64,000 nucleotides of DNA from Rhizophagus irregularis (GCF_026210795.1 NC_089456.1:1924501-1988500); one strand, 5' to 3'. Counted from the stretch's first letter, positions 11,299 through 22,720 are shown. Notes: generated by a model not told the origin, from the sequence alone. Numbers and translations: made by a program.

Positions 11299-11532
11299 AG
11301 GACCCAGAAATATATATAAAAGGGTCAGGTTTGAGTTTGCATATTTTGTACTAAAAAAATCATGAAAATCTTTCCTTTATTAGATAATTTTTGATAATGC
11401 CGGTCAGAATTTTATTTCTTATTATAGTAACTGGCTAACATTATCATAATTCCGGCCCTGAAAAAATGCTTACAGCTCATAGTAAAAAAATTTTTTCATC
11501 ACCTGACCCCTATATATATATTTCTGGGTCCT
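11299..11532. mobile_element. 234-bp MITE with 8-bp target duplication
   Basis: Ends AGGACCCAGAAATATATATA on both sides in inverted orientation, continuing as an inverted repeat of about 31 bp. Flanked by a perfect 8-bp duplication GGATTACT (11291-11298 and 11533-11540). An 8-bp duplication fits a non-autonomous hAT-type element. The interior contains GCCGGTCAGAATTTTA and a roughly complementary AATTCCGGCC. Confidence 0.85.
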
Positions 11533-11540
11533 GGATTACT

Positions 11541-12218
11541 AAATTAGGAAAGGGTTCGAAGATCAAAAAAGAAAAGTTGATAATTATGAAAAGTGGAAAA
11601 TGATATTTTTGACATTCTGATGATGAGAGGAAAAGGTTTGCTAAGGGTAAAATTTTGAAAAAGTCAAATTGAAAAACATCAAAAAGGGAAAAAGGTAAAA
11701 CACTTAGGAAATATTTTTGGACTTAGGATTTATTTGATGAAAATCATTTTGGCAAAATAAGAAAAAGGGAAATTCAAAACACTTAGGATTTATTTTTACG
11801 AAAATCATTTGATTATAAAAAGGGAAAATATTTTGATTAACAAAAAGTGGATTTTTAGAATTCAATTTTTATAATTTTTAGCATTACATTGTTATTAATT
11901 TATTAAACCAAGCATTACATTATATTTGTGTAATAATAAAACATCATTTTTGTTAATACTGCGGTGGCAATGTAGTTTATTACGGGCGTAGGTCTTACAC
12001 CGGCAGGATTATTTTACCGAGTTAGGTCATTAGGTGGCGACTGTCACATTGATGATGATCGTAAATTTATTATATAATATCATATAAATTAAAATTTAAG
12101 GATTTAGCCGGTGATTTTAAACTCTAGCCAATTATAATTTTGACCAGAATTGGGTGGTAGTGAATAGTGATGATCATCCTTACACCTGATTTTTACAACG
12201 TTAGTAGCGTTACACACA
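11541..12218. other. FB2 distal upstream region
   Basis: 11541-11900 is purine-rich with weakly repeated AAAAAGGGAAAA/ACACTTAGGA words. 12100-12180 contains CCAATTATAATTTTGACCAG, the distal promoter block also present upstream of FB4-FB6. No gene. Confidence 0.5.
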
Positions 12219-12236
12219 TGAATTGTGTGACAATAT

Positions 12237-12252
12237 CGGAATCATCCCTCCG
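12237..12252 (+). promoter_or_regulatory. CGG-N10-CCG dyad upstream of FB2
   Basis: CGG (12237-12239) and CCG (12250-12252) are separated by exactly ten bases, inside TCGGA..TCCGA. The same geometry occurs upstream of FB5 and FB6. It matches the known inverted-triplet recognition pattern of Zn2Cys6 transcription factors. It is followed by TTTACCCAGTTTGGCATAA and a pyrimidine tract just before the ATG at 12319. Function is inferred from conservation and spacing. Confidence 0.5.
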
Positions 12253-12318
12253 AATAATTTACCCAGTTTGGCATAACAATAAAATTTTGATACCTTCTCT
12301 TTTCACTTTTCATTTCCA

Positions 12319-13887
12319 ATGTCATGTTCAAAAATATTTTCAGGAGATTTACCAGAATTAATATATGAAATCATAAAATATCTCCAAAATGATTATTCAA
12401 CTTTATATTCATGCATTTTAGTTAACAAATTATGGTGTCGTTTAGCGATTCCATTATTATGGGAAAATCCTTTTTCAATTCCTACAAAAAATTATAAATT
12501 TATTGAAATTTACTTACATAATTTAAATGATGATGATTTTAACACAAAATTAAATGAATATAAAATTGTTAATAATTCATTACCTTCGAATATACTGTTC
12601 AATTATCCCAGGTTTTTAAAATATTTGAATATATATGAATTTATTTATTTAGTTGAGAAGTGGTTTAAATCTGCTACTGGTATACGTAAACAACTAGCAA
12701 CGACTGATTTTGAAAAATTGAGTTTTATATGTGTATCAATATTTAGAATTATTATTATTGAAAATGAAGTAAATTTACATACTCTTGAAATTGAAAAATC
12801 TGGTTTTGATTATTATCTTACATGTATTGATAATATTCTTGAGTTAATTTTAAAAAATCCAAATTTCATTCATAATATTAGAAATTTAAACCTTTATTTT
12901 GGTAGTTCTTATATTGGTAAATATACATTAATGAATAATCGTATATCACAAATAATTAAATTACACCAAAATCTAAAAAAAATTATGTTAGACTACTATG
13001 ATTGCATTCCTTTGTATCAGTCATTACTATCAGAATATTATAATTGTTCAAATACTTTAAATACAATCATTTTCCATTATGTTAACCTAAATTGTATTAG
13101 AAATCTACAAAAAGTATTTGAACAATTAAATGTTTTGGAATCTGTTCATATTTATTATTGTTTTGGTTTAAATACTAGTTTTATTCAACAAATTATTAAT
13201 TTAACTAAACCATTTAAGTTGAAATCTTTATTTATGAATGATATATCACAAGTTGAATCATTAGAATTATTATTACAAAAATCTGGTGATTATTTAGAAA
13301 ATTTTGGCTATATTCTTGAAGTTAATTTTAAATTATCATCAAAACAGCAATTATTAGAATTAATTACAAAATATTGTAAAAATATCAAATTTCTTGATTT
13401 TCATTATGGATGTGAAAGGCAGATTATTTATCAATTACTCAATTTAATTGAAAATATTAAACTAAGTATTAATTATCTTTCATTTGATGTATGGTATGGA
13501 TATACTGAAACTGGCGGATATAGTTCAATCATATTACAGGATTTAGGACAAATTCTCCCTTCTAAATTAGAATATTTATGTTTGAATATTTATCATGTTA
13601 AAACAAATGATTTTGAATTATTTCTAAAAAATATTCAAGATACTTTTATTAAAAAGTTGGTGATAGAAAATTTCCAAAATCTATTTAATACTATTTTGCC
13701 CTCTATAAAAGAATATATCATGAAAAAGAAAAGGGTTAAGTATTTGGCTATTAAGAATTCTATATCATTTAAGGAATTGATTTCACTTAAGGATGAAGTG
13801 GATGAATTTAAGTTATATAATATTAAAGTTCAAAGTTTTGATGACTTAAAGATTAACTTGCGTAATTATATAAAGAAAATTGATTAA
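12319..13887 (+). CDS. F-box protein FB2 (LRR-like repeats)
   Basis: Single-exon 522-residue protein starting MSCSKIFSGDLPELIYEI. The F-box covers about residues 5-50 and would contact Skp1 in an SCF ubiquitin ligase. The rest is an irregular LRR-like solenoid with recurring L..L.L segments (for example NTLNTIIFHYVNL, LNVLESVHIYYC, LKSLFM, LEYLCLNIYHV) that presumably binds a substrate. The start fits the family, with the pyrimidine-rich leader TTTCATTTCCA directly before it. Its closest relative is FB6, in opposite orientation 28 kb away. They are nearly identical over the middle, but FB2 carries KYLQ and WENPF near the start where FB4-FB6 have KYFQ and WEDPF. Confidence 0.92.
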   Translation: MSCSKIFSGDLPELIYEIIKYLQNDYSTLYSCILVNKLWCRLAIPLLWENPFSIPTKNYKFIEIYLHNLNDDDFNTKLNEYKIVNNSLPSNILFNYPRFLKYLNIYEFIYLVEKWFKSATGIRKQLATTDFEKLSFICVSIFRIIIIENEVNLHTLEIEKSGFDYYLTCIDNILELILKNPNFIHNIRNLNLYFGSSYIGKYTLMNNRISQIIKLHQNLKKIMLDYYDCIPLYQSLLSEYYNCSNTLNTIIFHYVNLNCIRNLQKVFEQLNVLESVHIYYCFGLNTSFIQQIINLTKPFKLKSLFMNDISQVESLELLLQKSGDYLENFGYILEVNFKLSSKQQLLELITKYCKNIKFLDFHYGCERQIIYQLLNLIENIKLSINYLSFDVWYGYTETGGYSSIILQDLGQILPSKLEYLCLNIYHVKTNDFELFLKNIQDTFIKKLVIENFQNLFNTILPSIKEYIMKKKRVKYLAIKNSISFKELISLKDEVDEFKLYNIKVQSFDDLKINLRNYIKKID

Positions 13888-13987
13888 TTGTTTGGTAGTC
13901 AATAGGAATATTCCTTTATATACAGTAAAATTTCTTATAAATTAACTTATTCTAAATAAAGTCATTTTACTCATTTATTTATTATTG

Positions 13988-14149
13988 CTTTATAAAAAAT
14001 TTTATCCGTTATTTCTGTAAAAACTCTGTAAAAATGAGCCTTTCATGGATTCATTCACGGAAATGTAAATAATTCGATCAATTCTGTATTAATTCTGGAA
14101 ATATGAGCCTTTTACAATAAAAAAAATGGATTGACTTTTTTTACAGGGT
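13988..14149. mobile_element. 162-bp insertion in the FB2 3' flank
   Basis: The FB4-FB6 flanks read ATTATTGTGGTTATCAAG without interruption; FB2 has 162 bp between ATTATTG and TGTGGTTATC, leaving a possible TG duplication. The insert begins CTTTATAAAAAATTTTATCC and ends TTTTTTTACAGGGT, weakly inverted termini. Its first ~90 bp match 7712-7790 on the other strand (TCCGTTATTTCTG..AAAATGAGCCTTTCA), showing that it is a dispersed repeat. Confidence 0.65.
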
Positions 14150-14828
14150 TGTGGTTATCAAGAAACTTTTATTATTTTTATTAAATGAATTCTTTGTCCT
14201 AAATTTGATGTTTGAGATGTAACAATTTATGCATATTATTCTTATTGAATACTATGTACCATTATATTTTTTGTAATTTTCCGTATAAATATTTTAATAT
14301 TCTGTCAAAGAAACTTCGCTTACCAATAATTAGAGAAATTAGTCTTTTAGTAAGGATTAATATATAGTTTATTATTAAACGATTAGAAACTAAATAAAGC
14401 TTAATTTTTCAAAGATATTAAACTTTACAGAAACCCATGATTTGTTACCATGCCGTTAAGAAATCGCCATCAAATCACAACGATCTATTATCCAATATAT
14501 GACAATATGGTATCAAATGATCTCGTGAAATTGTTGATAACATATCTTTACAAAGTTGTAAAATGCTATTAAATAGGTGATAAATAGGTGGTGAATGGGG
14601 AAATAACATTTCAGCTGCTTAAAAAAATATTATTTTTCTTTACGGTTTTTTAACCATCATATTTTTAATTTTTTTTGCAAAAAGATAAATTTCATTTTTC
14701 TTCCCTCATCCTTTCCTTCCTCTCTCATATTTTATTTAAAAAAGAGTTGAAGAAAACTCACAAACAAAATCAAATTCTATAACTATAATAAAACATTTTA
14801 ACATTTCAATTTTTTCTTCTTTTTTTAG
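14150..14828. other. FB2 3' flank, then intergenic
   Basis: 14150-14435 is homologous to the 3' flanks of FB5 and FB6 (positions 38640-39000 and 40960-41820 on the other strand), with about 40 bp at 14371-14410 inverted relative to them. 14436-14828 shows nothing recognisable. Confidence 0.55.
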
Positions 14829-15350
14829 GCGGCTCCCTCAGTCTCCTATGCGACATTTTGTAAGATTTAGAAAAAAATTTGAACAGTAGTGTTCCAATCC
14901 GTCAATCCTCCATCCGTATCCATCGTTGGATATCCGTCATTTTTGGATATCCATCATTTTGGATATTTGTACATACGGATAAGACAGATCATGGATATCT
15001 GAAAATGACGGATGATGGATGATGGATTATTCACAGATTGTAACACTAACATACAGTTCATTTTTTTTCAGGTAGTTCTTCAGACATGTGTGATTTCATT
15101 TTTGGTAAGTTTTTATTCTCTGCTTTTTTTTAGACAGGATGGACACATGGGACAAAAAATTGGGGTTATATGTTTTTCGAATTTAATTCTTTTGTTATAG
15201 GTGATTTTTCTAGATGAGAAGATGAGATTTGATTGGAGGTTTTTTTTAAATGATTTTTTTTTTGCAAAACGTTTTACTAACATTTCATTTTTTTCTTTTT
15301 TAGATATTGATATACCTTTTCTAAGCCTAAGATTTCGTAGGGTATTGTGA
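14829..15350 (+). repeat. Splice-like repeat array (array B)
   Basis: Plus-strand segments are bounded by TTTTTTAG/TTTTCAG acceptors (near 14830, 15072, 15136, 15200, 15303) and donors such as TTTTTG|GTAAGT near 15106. The spacer before 15303 reads AAAACGTTTTACTAACATTT then a pyrimidine tract ending TAG, the same motif as in the 36-37 kb array. A run of direct and inverted GGATATCC/ATCCGTCAT words occupies 14895-15030. No continuous reading frame. Confidence 0.4.
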
Positions 15351-16105
15351 AAGTTGAATTGAATCAAGTCAAATTAAAGATGAGTACCAAGAATCAAAAA
15401 TCTTAGAACTTCACAGTAAATTATAAAAGAAAATGTGAGTTTCAAAATAATTTTTGAAACTAAATTTAAAAAGATATTTTAATAACATTTTTGTTCATCT
15501 CTTTCATAAAACACTAGCCCCACCTTTGTTATTAGAACCCTGGAGGTGTGTTTCAGAATACTTTCAAAGACTTTTCTTTTTAAAAAACATTTTAGGCAAA
15601 ATTTATTTATTTATTTTATGTGAAGTTTGGTAGGACTTATCAAAGAGGACATAGAATCTAAAAGACCTTGTCCAACATATATTCCATCATCCATCCAAGA
15701 ACAAGATGAACTCTAACAACTTTTCTAATATAGACTGTTCCCATACCACTACCGATAAAGGACCAGTTACCGGTAGAAAAAAAAAACAATTAAATTACGA
15801 GCACTAATCCGTATTTTTCTTTCAACCCATAGGGTTGCCACCTGTAAATACTGTAAGAGGTGGAATGATTTACACTATTTTAAGTTGGTAAAAAAATCTA
15901 ACAAAAAAATGAACCGAAATGCTAATAAGCATGTACAAAATAGAAACTATATATAAAAAAATCTATGAAGTGTGGTAATGAACGGGTACTAAATAGTATT
16001 GTCAGACGAACTCTTTACCAAATCCTTTGAGGTGGATATCATACAAACCTTTTTATTTATATGGAGGCCGTAATGAATATCTAAATTGCCATTATCATTG
16101 GCACG
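15351..16105. other. Intergenic, nothing recognised
   Basis: AT-rich sequence between the splice-like array and the decayed minus-strand gene. Nothing recognised. Confidence 0.4.
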
Positions 16106-16794
16106 TCATACAAGCGGTCTATCGTTCATGATGGCACAAGGCTCAAATTTCAAACCTACTTCTTCCTGATGATATTCAGTATATATAGCGTGATCTATAG
16201 CATCTACTCGATCACGTAAACGTTCTAAGATTTCGTTATCTTTTAGAATTTTCTTTTGTAATTCTTTTTCTCTTTTGCGTTGTTCGCTTTTCTTGAGTGA
16301 TACAGGCACGGTCTGTGTATTAGATGAGACTTCTAGTAATTTTAACTCATAATCGTGACGAGCGGTAGTGTATTCCATCAACATATTACAAAGACCCTCT
16401 TGATAGATACCTTTTTCAGAAGTAGTATCCCATCGAAGCCCAGCATCAGTCTTGCCTTGTTCATATTTCATATCCTCGACATAAATGTCATAAATTTCTT
16501 TCATATGGGATAGCCAAGCATTACTGCCAACTGTAAGTGGTTTCAAATTATGTTTTCTAATTCTTTTGGAATAAGGTTGATTATGTAAGCTGCCTTCATA
16601 AAGGGTTTATCCAGAATTAACGAAAGATAATGCGCTGGCACATTATCATAATTATCAAGAACAGGTGGTAGAATATCATCACTAATAGTCGGAGATACAA
16701 CGGAACCGATGACATCTTTGAGGTCATCTGGAGCAACGATCTGAGTAAATTTAGTTTTAGGAAACGGGAGCCAAAAGGTATAATCACCTTGGAG

Positions 16795-19700
16795 CAGTGA
16801 TGTTAAATGACATTGTCATTTGACCAAATTTCAAATGACCTTAAATGACATTGAAATGATATAAGAAATTATGTCATTTAAAAAAAATGTCATTTGCAAA
16901 TGACAAATGACAAAATGACATATGTCATTTCTAAGTGACAATATCATTTATGATTGTCATTATGATGATTAATCTATTTAGCGGCACATTTCATAATAAC
17001 TTGTTGATCGAAACTCCAAAAAGCATAACTTAAAATTGATGATATCCAAAAATGGAATGACAAGTGTGTGATATTTATTTAATCTGGAAATTTAACAATT
17101 TATTATTATTTGTTTGTTAAATCTAAGATTTATCGATCTTTTTTGTGATTCTCGCGTTTCGTCATTATTTTTCATAACAAATTTCTTATTTCAATATATA
17201 CGAGTTTGTATAAAATTAAAATGAAAGAAAAGCATAATTTTCGTGAATTTTTTTATTTATGTACACCAGATAATCCTAAAGCAAATAAAAAAGCAGTGTG
17301 TTTTTCTTGTATAAGAAAACATACTTTACCTATTGCTATTTCTAAACCTGAATGTTTCATATCTAATAAAGCATTATTATGCCGTAATCATCTGAAAAAA
17401 TGTGAAAATTTTGCTCATGAATATCATGAGAGTGAAAGAGAAGAAATTTTATCACGTAAAGTACCTGAAGATGAGAAAAAAAATAAAACACAAGCAATAA
17501 TAAATGAAAGTGAGATGGAAACTGATAAATCTACAACTGCTGCACCATCTAATTCAATTATTAAACAATCAACCTTATCAGGATATGTATCCCGGCCATT
17601 TTCTAAGAAAGACATTCCTCATTTTGAAAATCTGGTATTACTAATGATGGTATCAAATGGTTTATCATTTACATTTCTGGAAAATAAAGAAACACAAGAA
17701 GTTTTTAGATTTATTGCTCCAGCATTGAAACTTCCAGGACGTCATGCCATCAGTAATCGTATTCTTTCTAAATCTGCAAACCAACTATCTATATCAATTG
17801 TAGAGCAGGCAAAAGGTGATGCAATTGGTGTTACTGCAGCTTTTGACGGCTGGACAAATGTTAAACAAGAACATCTTTTTGGGGTTGTACTTATTACTTC
17901 ATCTGGTAAAACACTAATTTGGGGAGCTAAGGATATTAGTGATCAACGATCTAAAACTGAAGATGTTAAAATGTTAATTAAAAATTTGATGAATAATGCC
18001 GAATTGAAACAAATAAAAATCAATTGTTTTGTTTCTGATTCAGCTGGAGAATATGCTGCAGCAAGGTGAGTACAATTTTATATTATATATTTTATGGTAT
18101 AGAATATTATTAATAAAATCTTAATTTTTTGCTTTTTTAGACGTCAATTAAGAGTAGAATATCCAAGTAAGGTATTTTTACCTTGTATGGCCCATCAGAT
18201 GAATTTGGTTGTAGGAGATATTTTTAAAGAATCACTTCAATACAAGCAAGTATCAAAAAATGCAGTTCGTATTGTTAGTTATTTTCACTCCTCTCCTTAT
18301 TTCACTGGATTGTTAAGAAATGAACAAACTTCATGCTATGGTCAAACAATAGCATTGATAACTCCAGGGGAAACACGCTGGAATAGTTACTACTTTTGTT
18401 TTCACAGTATTTTAAAAACAGAAGCAGCATTAAAGGTGAGAATTATAATTTTGGCAAGTTGCTCAATAAATCAATAAATAAAATTTTTATACCTGTTTTA
18501 TTAATTTTTTTAGACTTTAATAACAAAATGCTCTCCTGAACGTATTGGAACTCCAAGTACTTCTCGAGCTGGAGTATCTCGTCAACGTTATAGAACTAAT
18601 TTAAATAATGAAAACAAATGTCTCCCTTCAGACATAATTGAAATTATTAATGATCCAGAATTTTGGATCCAACTATTTGAACTTCAAAATTTATTATTAC
18701 CAATATGCAGCGCATTAAATAAATTACAAAAGGATATTGCGCGCCTATATGAAATTGCACACTGCTTTGGTTGGATAATTAAAATATTTTCTTCTCACAA
18801 AAACGTAGAATTTGGTAATTGCATGATAGCAAGATTAGAATCACGCTGGCACAGTGGGAACAGCCATTACTATTACTTTCAATTGTTCTTCATCCAAAAT
18901 ATCGAGTTTTAAAATTTAATTCTTCTGCTAAAAATATTTCTTATACACATTTTGGACAATGGCTTATATATTACTATCAAGCATGGTTTAATGAAACACC
19001 AAAAAGAATCCTTCGTGATTATTTATCATATCAACGTGAGCTTTTTCCTTTTAATTCTGAAACTTATAATCAGTTTGAAGAAAATATTATTGATTTCTGG
19101 GAATCTGCCAAAGGATTGGCACCTGAACTCTCAAAATTAGCTTTACATCTTTTTGGGATCTGCGTTAATGCAGCTTCAGTGGAACGTCTTTGGTCAAATA
19201 TGGGTTTTTTACATTCAACCCGCCGAAATAAATTACATGTAAGTGTATTTTACCAAAATTTATATTATGCAAAATCACATTAACAAAAGATTATACATTT
19301 TTAATTTTGTAGCATAAGAAAGTTTTGGCTATGGCTCAATTGCGAAGTGATATATTATGTAAAAGAAAACGTGATGATATAGAAATTTCTGAACGACAAT
19401 ATAAACGATTACATATTGCTGAACCAATCCAAGAATACCAATCAGATGAAGAAGACACAAATGATAATGAGTTCACATTTAATGCTTTTAACGATAGTGA
19501 TACTGAAGAACTAGAAGAAACTTCTGTTATTGATGAATGTAATGTTAATGATACCTTTGAAAAAACTAATAATAGTGATAATATTAATTCTGAACAATGG
19601 ACTAAAATAATTGAAGATTGGATTAAAATGGTTAATGCAGAAATTAATATAAATAATACAGAAGTTATAGGCGAAGAAACATATGAATTTGAAATAGGTG

Positions 19701-20012
19701 GACAAAGTATTCATCCAGCAGATAATCCATTGGCTAAATGGAAGTTACTTGATTTGTTTAATGAGACTTTAGAAGCTCCAGTTAATATGTTTTAATAATA
19801 AATTGTGAATTTGTGATTAAGTAATTTTTACTTTTATTAAATAATACGCTATAATAAAGATTTATTATATTAAATAATTTTGGCCGGCATTACAGCTCAC
19901 ATGACATAATTTCAAATGACATAATATTGTCATTTACTCACTGAAATGACATAATGATACGTGACATGTCACTAATGTCATTTGTGTCATTTAATATCAC
20001 TTCACAACACTG
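16795..20012 (+). mobile_element. Complete hAT transposon (3218 bp)
   Basis: Flanked by a perfect 8-bp target duplication CCTTGGAG (16787-16794 and 20013-20020). The ends are CAGTGATGTTAAATGACA and, inverted, CAGTGTTGTGAAGTGATATT, with the CAGTG terminus typical of hAT elements. Both subterminal regions (16800-16985 and 19905-20000) are dense in AAATGACA and its complement TGTCATTT, the expected transposase binding repeats. The interior encodes a four-exon transposase with one frameshift. It interrupts a decayed minus-strand gene. Confidence 0.95.
17221..19795 (+). pseudogene. hAT transposase, BED finger, one frameshift
   Basis: Four exons: 17221-18065, 18141-18435, 18514-19238 and 19313-19795. 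Introns are 75, 78 and 74 bp, each GT..AG. An N-terminal BED-type zinc finger (CFSC near codon 40, then HLKKC) binds the element ends. The catalytic core begins around FDGWTNVKQEHLFGV, and exon 2 has the hAT hallmark CMAHQMNL. The C-terminal hAT dimerisation domain (ELSKLALHLFGICVNAASVE, RLWS) is in exon 3, and an acidic tail is encoded by exon 4. The frame breaks at about 18849-18852: the total coding length is one base short of a multiple of three, and WEQPLLLLSIVLHP lies in a different frame from the preceding LESRW. The transposase is therefore probably inactive unless this is a sequencing error. The start is the ATG at 17221. Confidence 0.88.
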
Positions 20013-20694
20013 CCTTGGAGGGTACGATGAATTTCTTTTTATAATGGAGATGTCTGATAGGTTTGGTGAATTGTTGATTTTCTTGAAACAAAAGCGTATA
20101 ACGTCATGCAGCTCGAAGTTTATCATCCATCGGAGCATCGACACGTAAATTGGTGTTATGAAAAGTATGCCTTATAGATGCATTTAAACGTGCCTCTTGT
20201 CTTTTTCTGACTTTTGGAGAAGAACTAGAGGTGTGTTTAAAATTCTGGTAAGTTTCGCCGTACATAAAATCAAGGCCTTTCTTGGCTATGATATTACTGT
20301 TATATACGTGGTATGATGTGGTGAAAGAAATGCCTAATCGATTCGAGAAATTGTTATGTATCTTTGTCTTCGCCCATCTATTATAAAGGCGAGTTGCATG
20401 GAAATCTTTAAAATTTTTGCAAGTACTGGCATCAGGTATATTGTTGTCCTTTGACGTAAAATACAGAGTTAACTTTTTATGGTGAATAATACAGGCGTGA
20501 TGTTCGAATGACATTGTGAAAGGAGCTGGAATAGGACAAGCCGCACATTTTAGGCAAAATGTAGTTGGCGACCCCGGTCGCTATGGTGACCCTTTAAATC
20601 ACATGAATAAACAAATTTTGATTGGCTACTTCATATGATTATTTGCTTATATATAATCTTTTTTTTAACATATCGTCGTGTCCTTTGTTTTTTT

Positions 20695-21070
20695 AAAACT
20701 TCTTACTACTAGAAACCAGGTATGTTTATTGTTTTCTTCATTTCATTTCTTTTCTTTTGTTTCTTTGTTTCTTTAGCAAAATGTCTACTAACGTTTTGCT
20801 AATTTTTTTAGATTTCGGGTAGTTGAACACTGGGCTTGAAAGGTAATATTCAAATTTTTTTTTGGATTTCTTTAACAAAGCGTTTTGCCAATATATTTTT
20901 TTTTAGGTTTCAGGTAGTTGGGTGCTGGGGTTGGAAAGGTAATATTCAAAAAAGTGGTTTTATTTTTGATTTTTTAATGAAACATTTACTATGTTTCATT
21001 ATTTTCTTGATTTTGAGAACTGAGAAATTAGGAGTTTCTTTTTTCTGATGCTACAATAAAGGTATGTTTT
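20695..21070 (+). repeat. Mini-exon/intron-like array C inside E1
   Basis: Donor CAG|GTATGT at 20717 and a spacer with GTCTACTAACG at 20783 ending TTTTTTAG introduce a segment GATTTCGGGTAGTTGAACAC that ends AAAG|GTAATATTC. The next spacer ends at about 20906 and the next segment is homologous: GGTTTCAGGTAGTTGGGTGC ending AAAG|GTAATATTC. A further donor ATAAAG|GTATGT lies near 21060. Segment length is 33-35 bp and the period about 105 bp. No known protein. Confidence 0.5.
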
Positions 21071-21144
21071 TAAGGTTTGGTTTTGATTTTTGTTTTTTAC
21101 TCCTTATTCCACCACACTAACCTTATTTCGTTTCTTTATTCCAT

Positions 21145-22440
21145 CCCTATAAAAAAATTGGATACGTTTTTTATAAAGTTTTTATACGATTTTTTTCCTT
21201 AGAAATAACGTATCATAATAGGATACGGAAAAATGCACAATTCCGTATCACTAAAAATATGGTTTGGATACGGAATTTGCACGGAATTCATATGGAATTT
21301 ACATGATTTGATCACTGATTTTATCACGAAATTTATACGATTTGGTCACTGAATTTACTATTTGTATTTACTTTATTAAATTAAATAAAAAATAAAAAAT
21401 AAACAAAATACAAATACATTATGAAAATTCCCTCCTTATTAAAACCACCTATTGCAACCAAAATTATCTATAATTTCAGGTTCATTTGGAGTCAAACAAC
21501 CTAAAAAAAACAAAAAAAAAGAAACATAAGAACGTCTAACTTAATTGGAAACAAAACCCCCCTTCATATAGTATCTGCAATCGTCCAAGTCACCAAAGGT
21601 CAGCATTTCTACAAAAAAAAAAGAGAACTCCAGAATGTCTGACCTACATAAATGAAAAGAATTATGAAGCATTTGATGAAAAAGAAACCAAAACAACAAA
21701 ATAAATCCAAAACTGACCTACAAAAAAAGAAGACTCTGAAGCAACAAAACTGAAACAACCTACAAAAGAAAAGAATCTGAACCCAACTTACAAAAAAAAA
21801 AAAAGAAAATTTGAACTGACCTAAAAAAAGAAAAAAATCCTGAACAATCCTACAAAAAGGAAAGGAAGAAAAAAGAAACTGAATCTTCTCACAAAAAAAA
21901 ATCTGCTGGCCTATGAAATAAAAAAAGGGATAAATATAAATAAAAAAAAAGGGGAATAAAGAATAAATCAAAAATAATATTTTTTTAAAAAGAGAGTAAC
22001 GAAGTTAGGAAAGTTAAAAAAAATTTTTTTTTAAAGGGAGTGACGAAAAAAAAATTTTTTTTTTAAAGGAGAGTGATGAAAAAAAAAATTTTTAAAGTGA
22101 GGTACGAAAAAAAAATATTTTTTTTTAAAAGGGGGATGACGAAAAAAGAAGAAAAATTTAGAAAAAATAACAAAAATAAGACAAGAGAAAAGAGAAGGAA
22201 GGGAAAGACAGAAAGGAAGATCGGAAGATCAAACTCATCAAAGTAAGGGTTTATATAAAAACAAAAAACGTATCATAACAAAACAATAAACAATCACGTG
22301 ATCTCGTGTTATGATACGAGATTTTTGTAAAATATTTTCTAAAAATATTAAGTTTAAAAATTCCGTATACATTCCGTATGAGAAACGTACATAAAATGTA
22401 TACAAAACGTATCCTTTCCGTATACATATTTCTTATAGGG
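21145..22440. mobile_element. TIR element nested in E1
   Basis: Ends CCCTATAAAAAAATTGGATA on the left and, inverted from the right, CCCTATAAGAAATATGTATA. Flanks share CAT (a possible 3-bp duplication). Subterminal regions repeat the words GGATACG/CGTATCC and TTCCGTAT. Inside lies a minus-strand series of splice-like repeats (21480-21930: TTTTGTAG followed by GGTCAGTTTTGG-like segments, period about 55 bp) and a ~40-bp tandem repeat at 21980-22150 (GAGTGACGAAAAAAAAATTT-like). Confidence 0.55.
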
Positions 22441-22499
22441 CATTCATTTTATTTCATTTATTTCCTTTCTTTCCTCTTTTATTTCCTATTACATTTCGT

Positions 22500-22720
22500 T
22501 CTTCATGTTCCATTTTGTACTTTACTTCATGTTTTTTACTTCATGTTTTTTACTCCACGTTCTTTTACGTTCCATTTCGTTCTTTATTTCATATTCCATT
22601 TCATTCTTTACTTCATGTTCCATTTCGTTTTTTACTTCATGTTCCATTTCGTTTTTTACTTCATGTTCCATTTTGTTCTTTACTTCATGTTTCATTTTGT
22701 TTCTCCATTTTGTTTTCACT
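22500..22720. repeat. 24-bp minisatellite
   Basis: About eight direct copies of TTTACTTCATGTTCCATTTCGT and variants with a 24-bp period, embedded in a longer C/T-rich strand (22440-22910). Because 24 is a multiple of three it creates open frames on both strands, but these are low-complexity artefacts. Confidence 0.75.

Larger units (their letters stand above)
16106..20564 (-). pseudogene. Decayed minus-strand gene split by the hAT element
   Basis: Two coding blocks flank the hAT transposon. The upstream block (20104-20564) reads FCLKCAACPIPAPFTMSFEH and ends at an in-frame TGA at 20104. Coding texture continues in a second frame (HDVIRFCFKKINNSPNLSDI) up to the insertion site. Past the transposon it resumes as GDYTFWLPFPKTKF, then PAHYLSLILDKP, shifts frame near 16595, and runs open to 16106 (LKPLTVGSNAWLSHMKEIYD, ending with a lysine/glutamate-rich coiled-coil-like tail, EQRKREKELQKKIL). 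At least three frame breaks plus the transposon make it dead. The upstream end stops exactly at the left end of the TIR element at 20565. Family not recognised. Confidence 0.55.

Noticed and set aside
12167-12361. 64-codon ORF overlapping the FB2 start
   Set aside because: It runs through the conserved promoter block and overlaps the FB2 start in another frame.
16106-16546. Open frame as a separate intact gene
   Set aside because: It has no ATG at the start (TTG), and homology-like texture continues upstream in frame and across a frameshift to the far side of the hAT element.
21609-21971. 120-codon minus-strand ORF rich in F and C
   Set aside because: It overlies the splice-like repeats of the nested element and has skewed composition.
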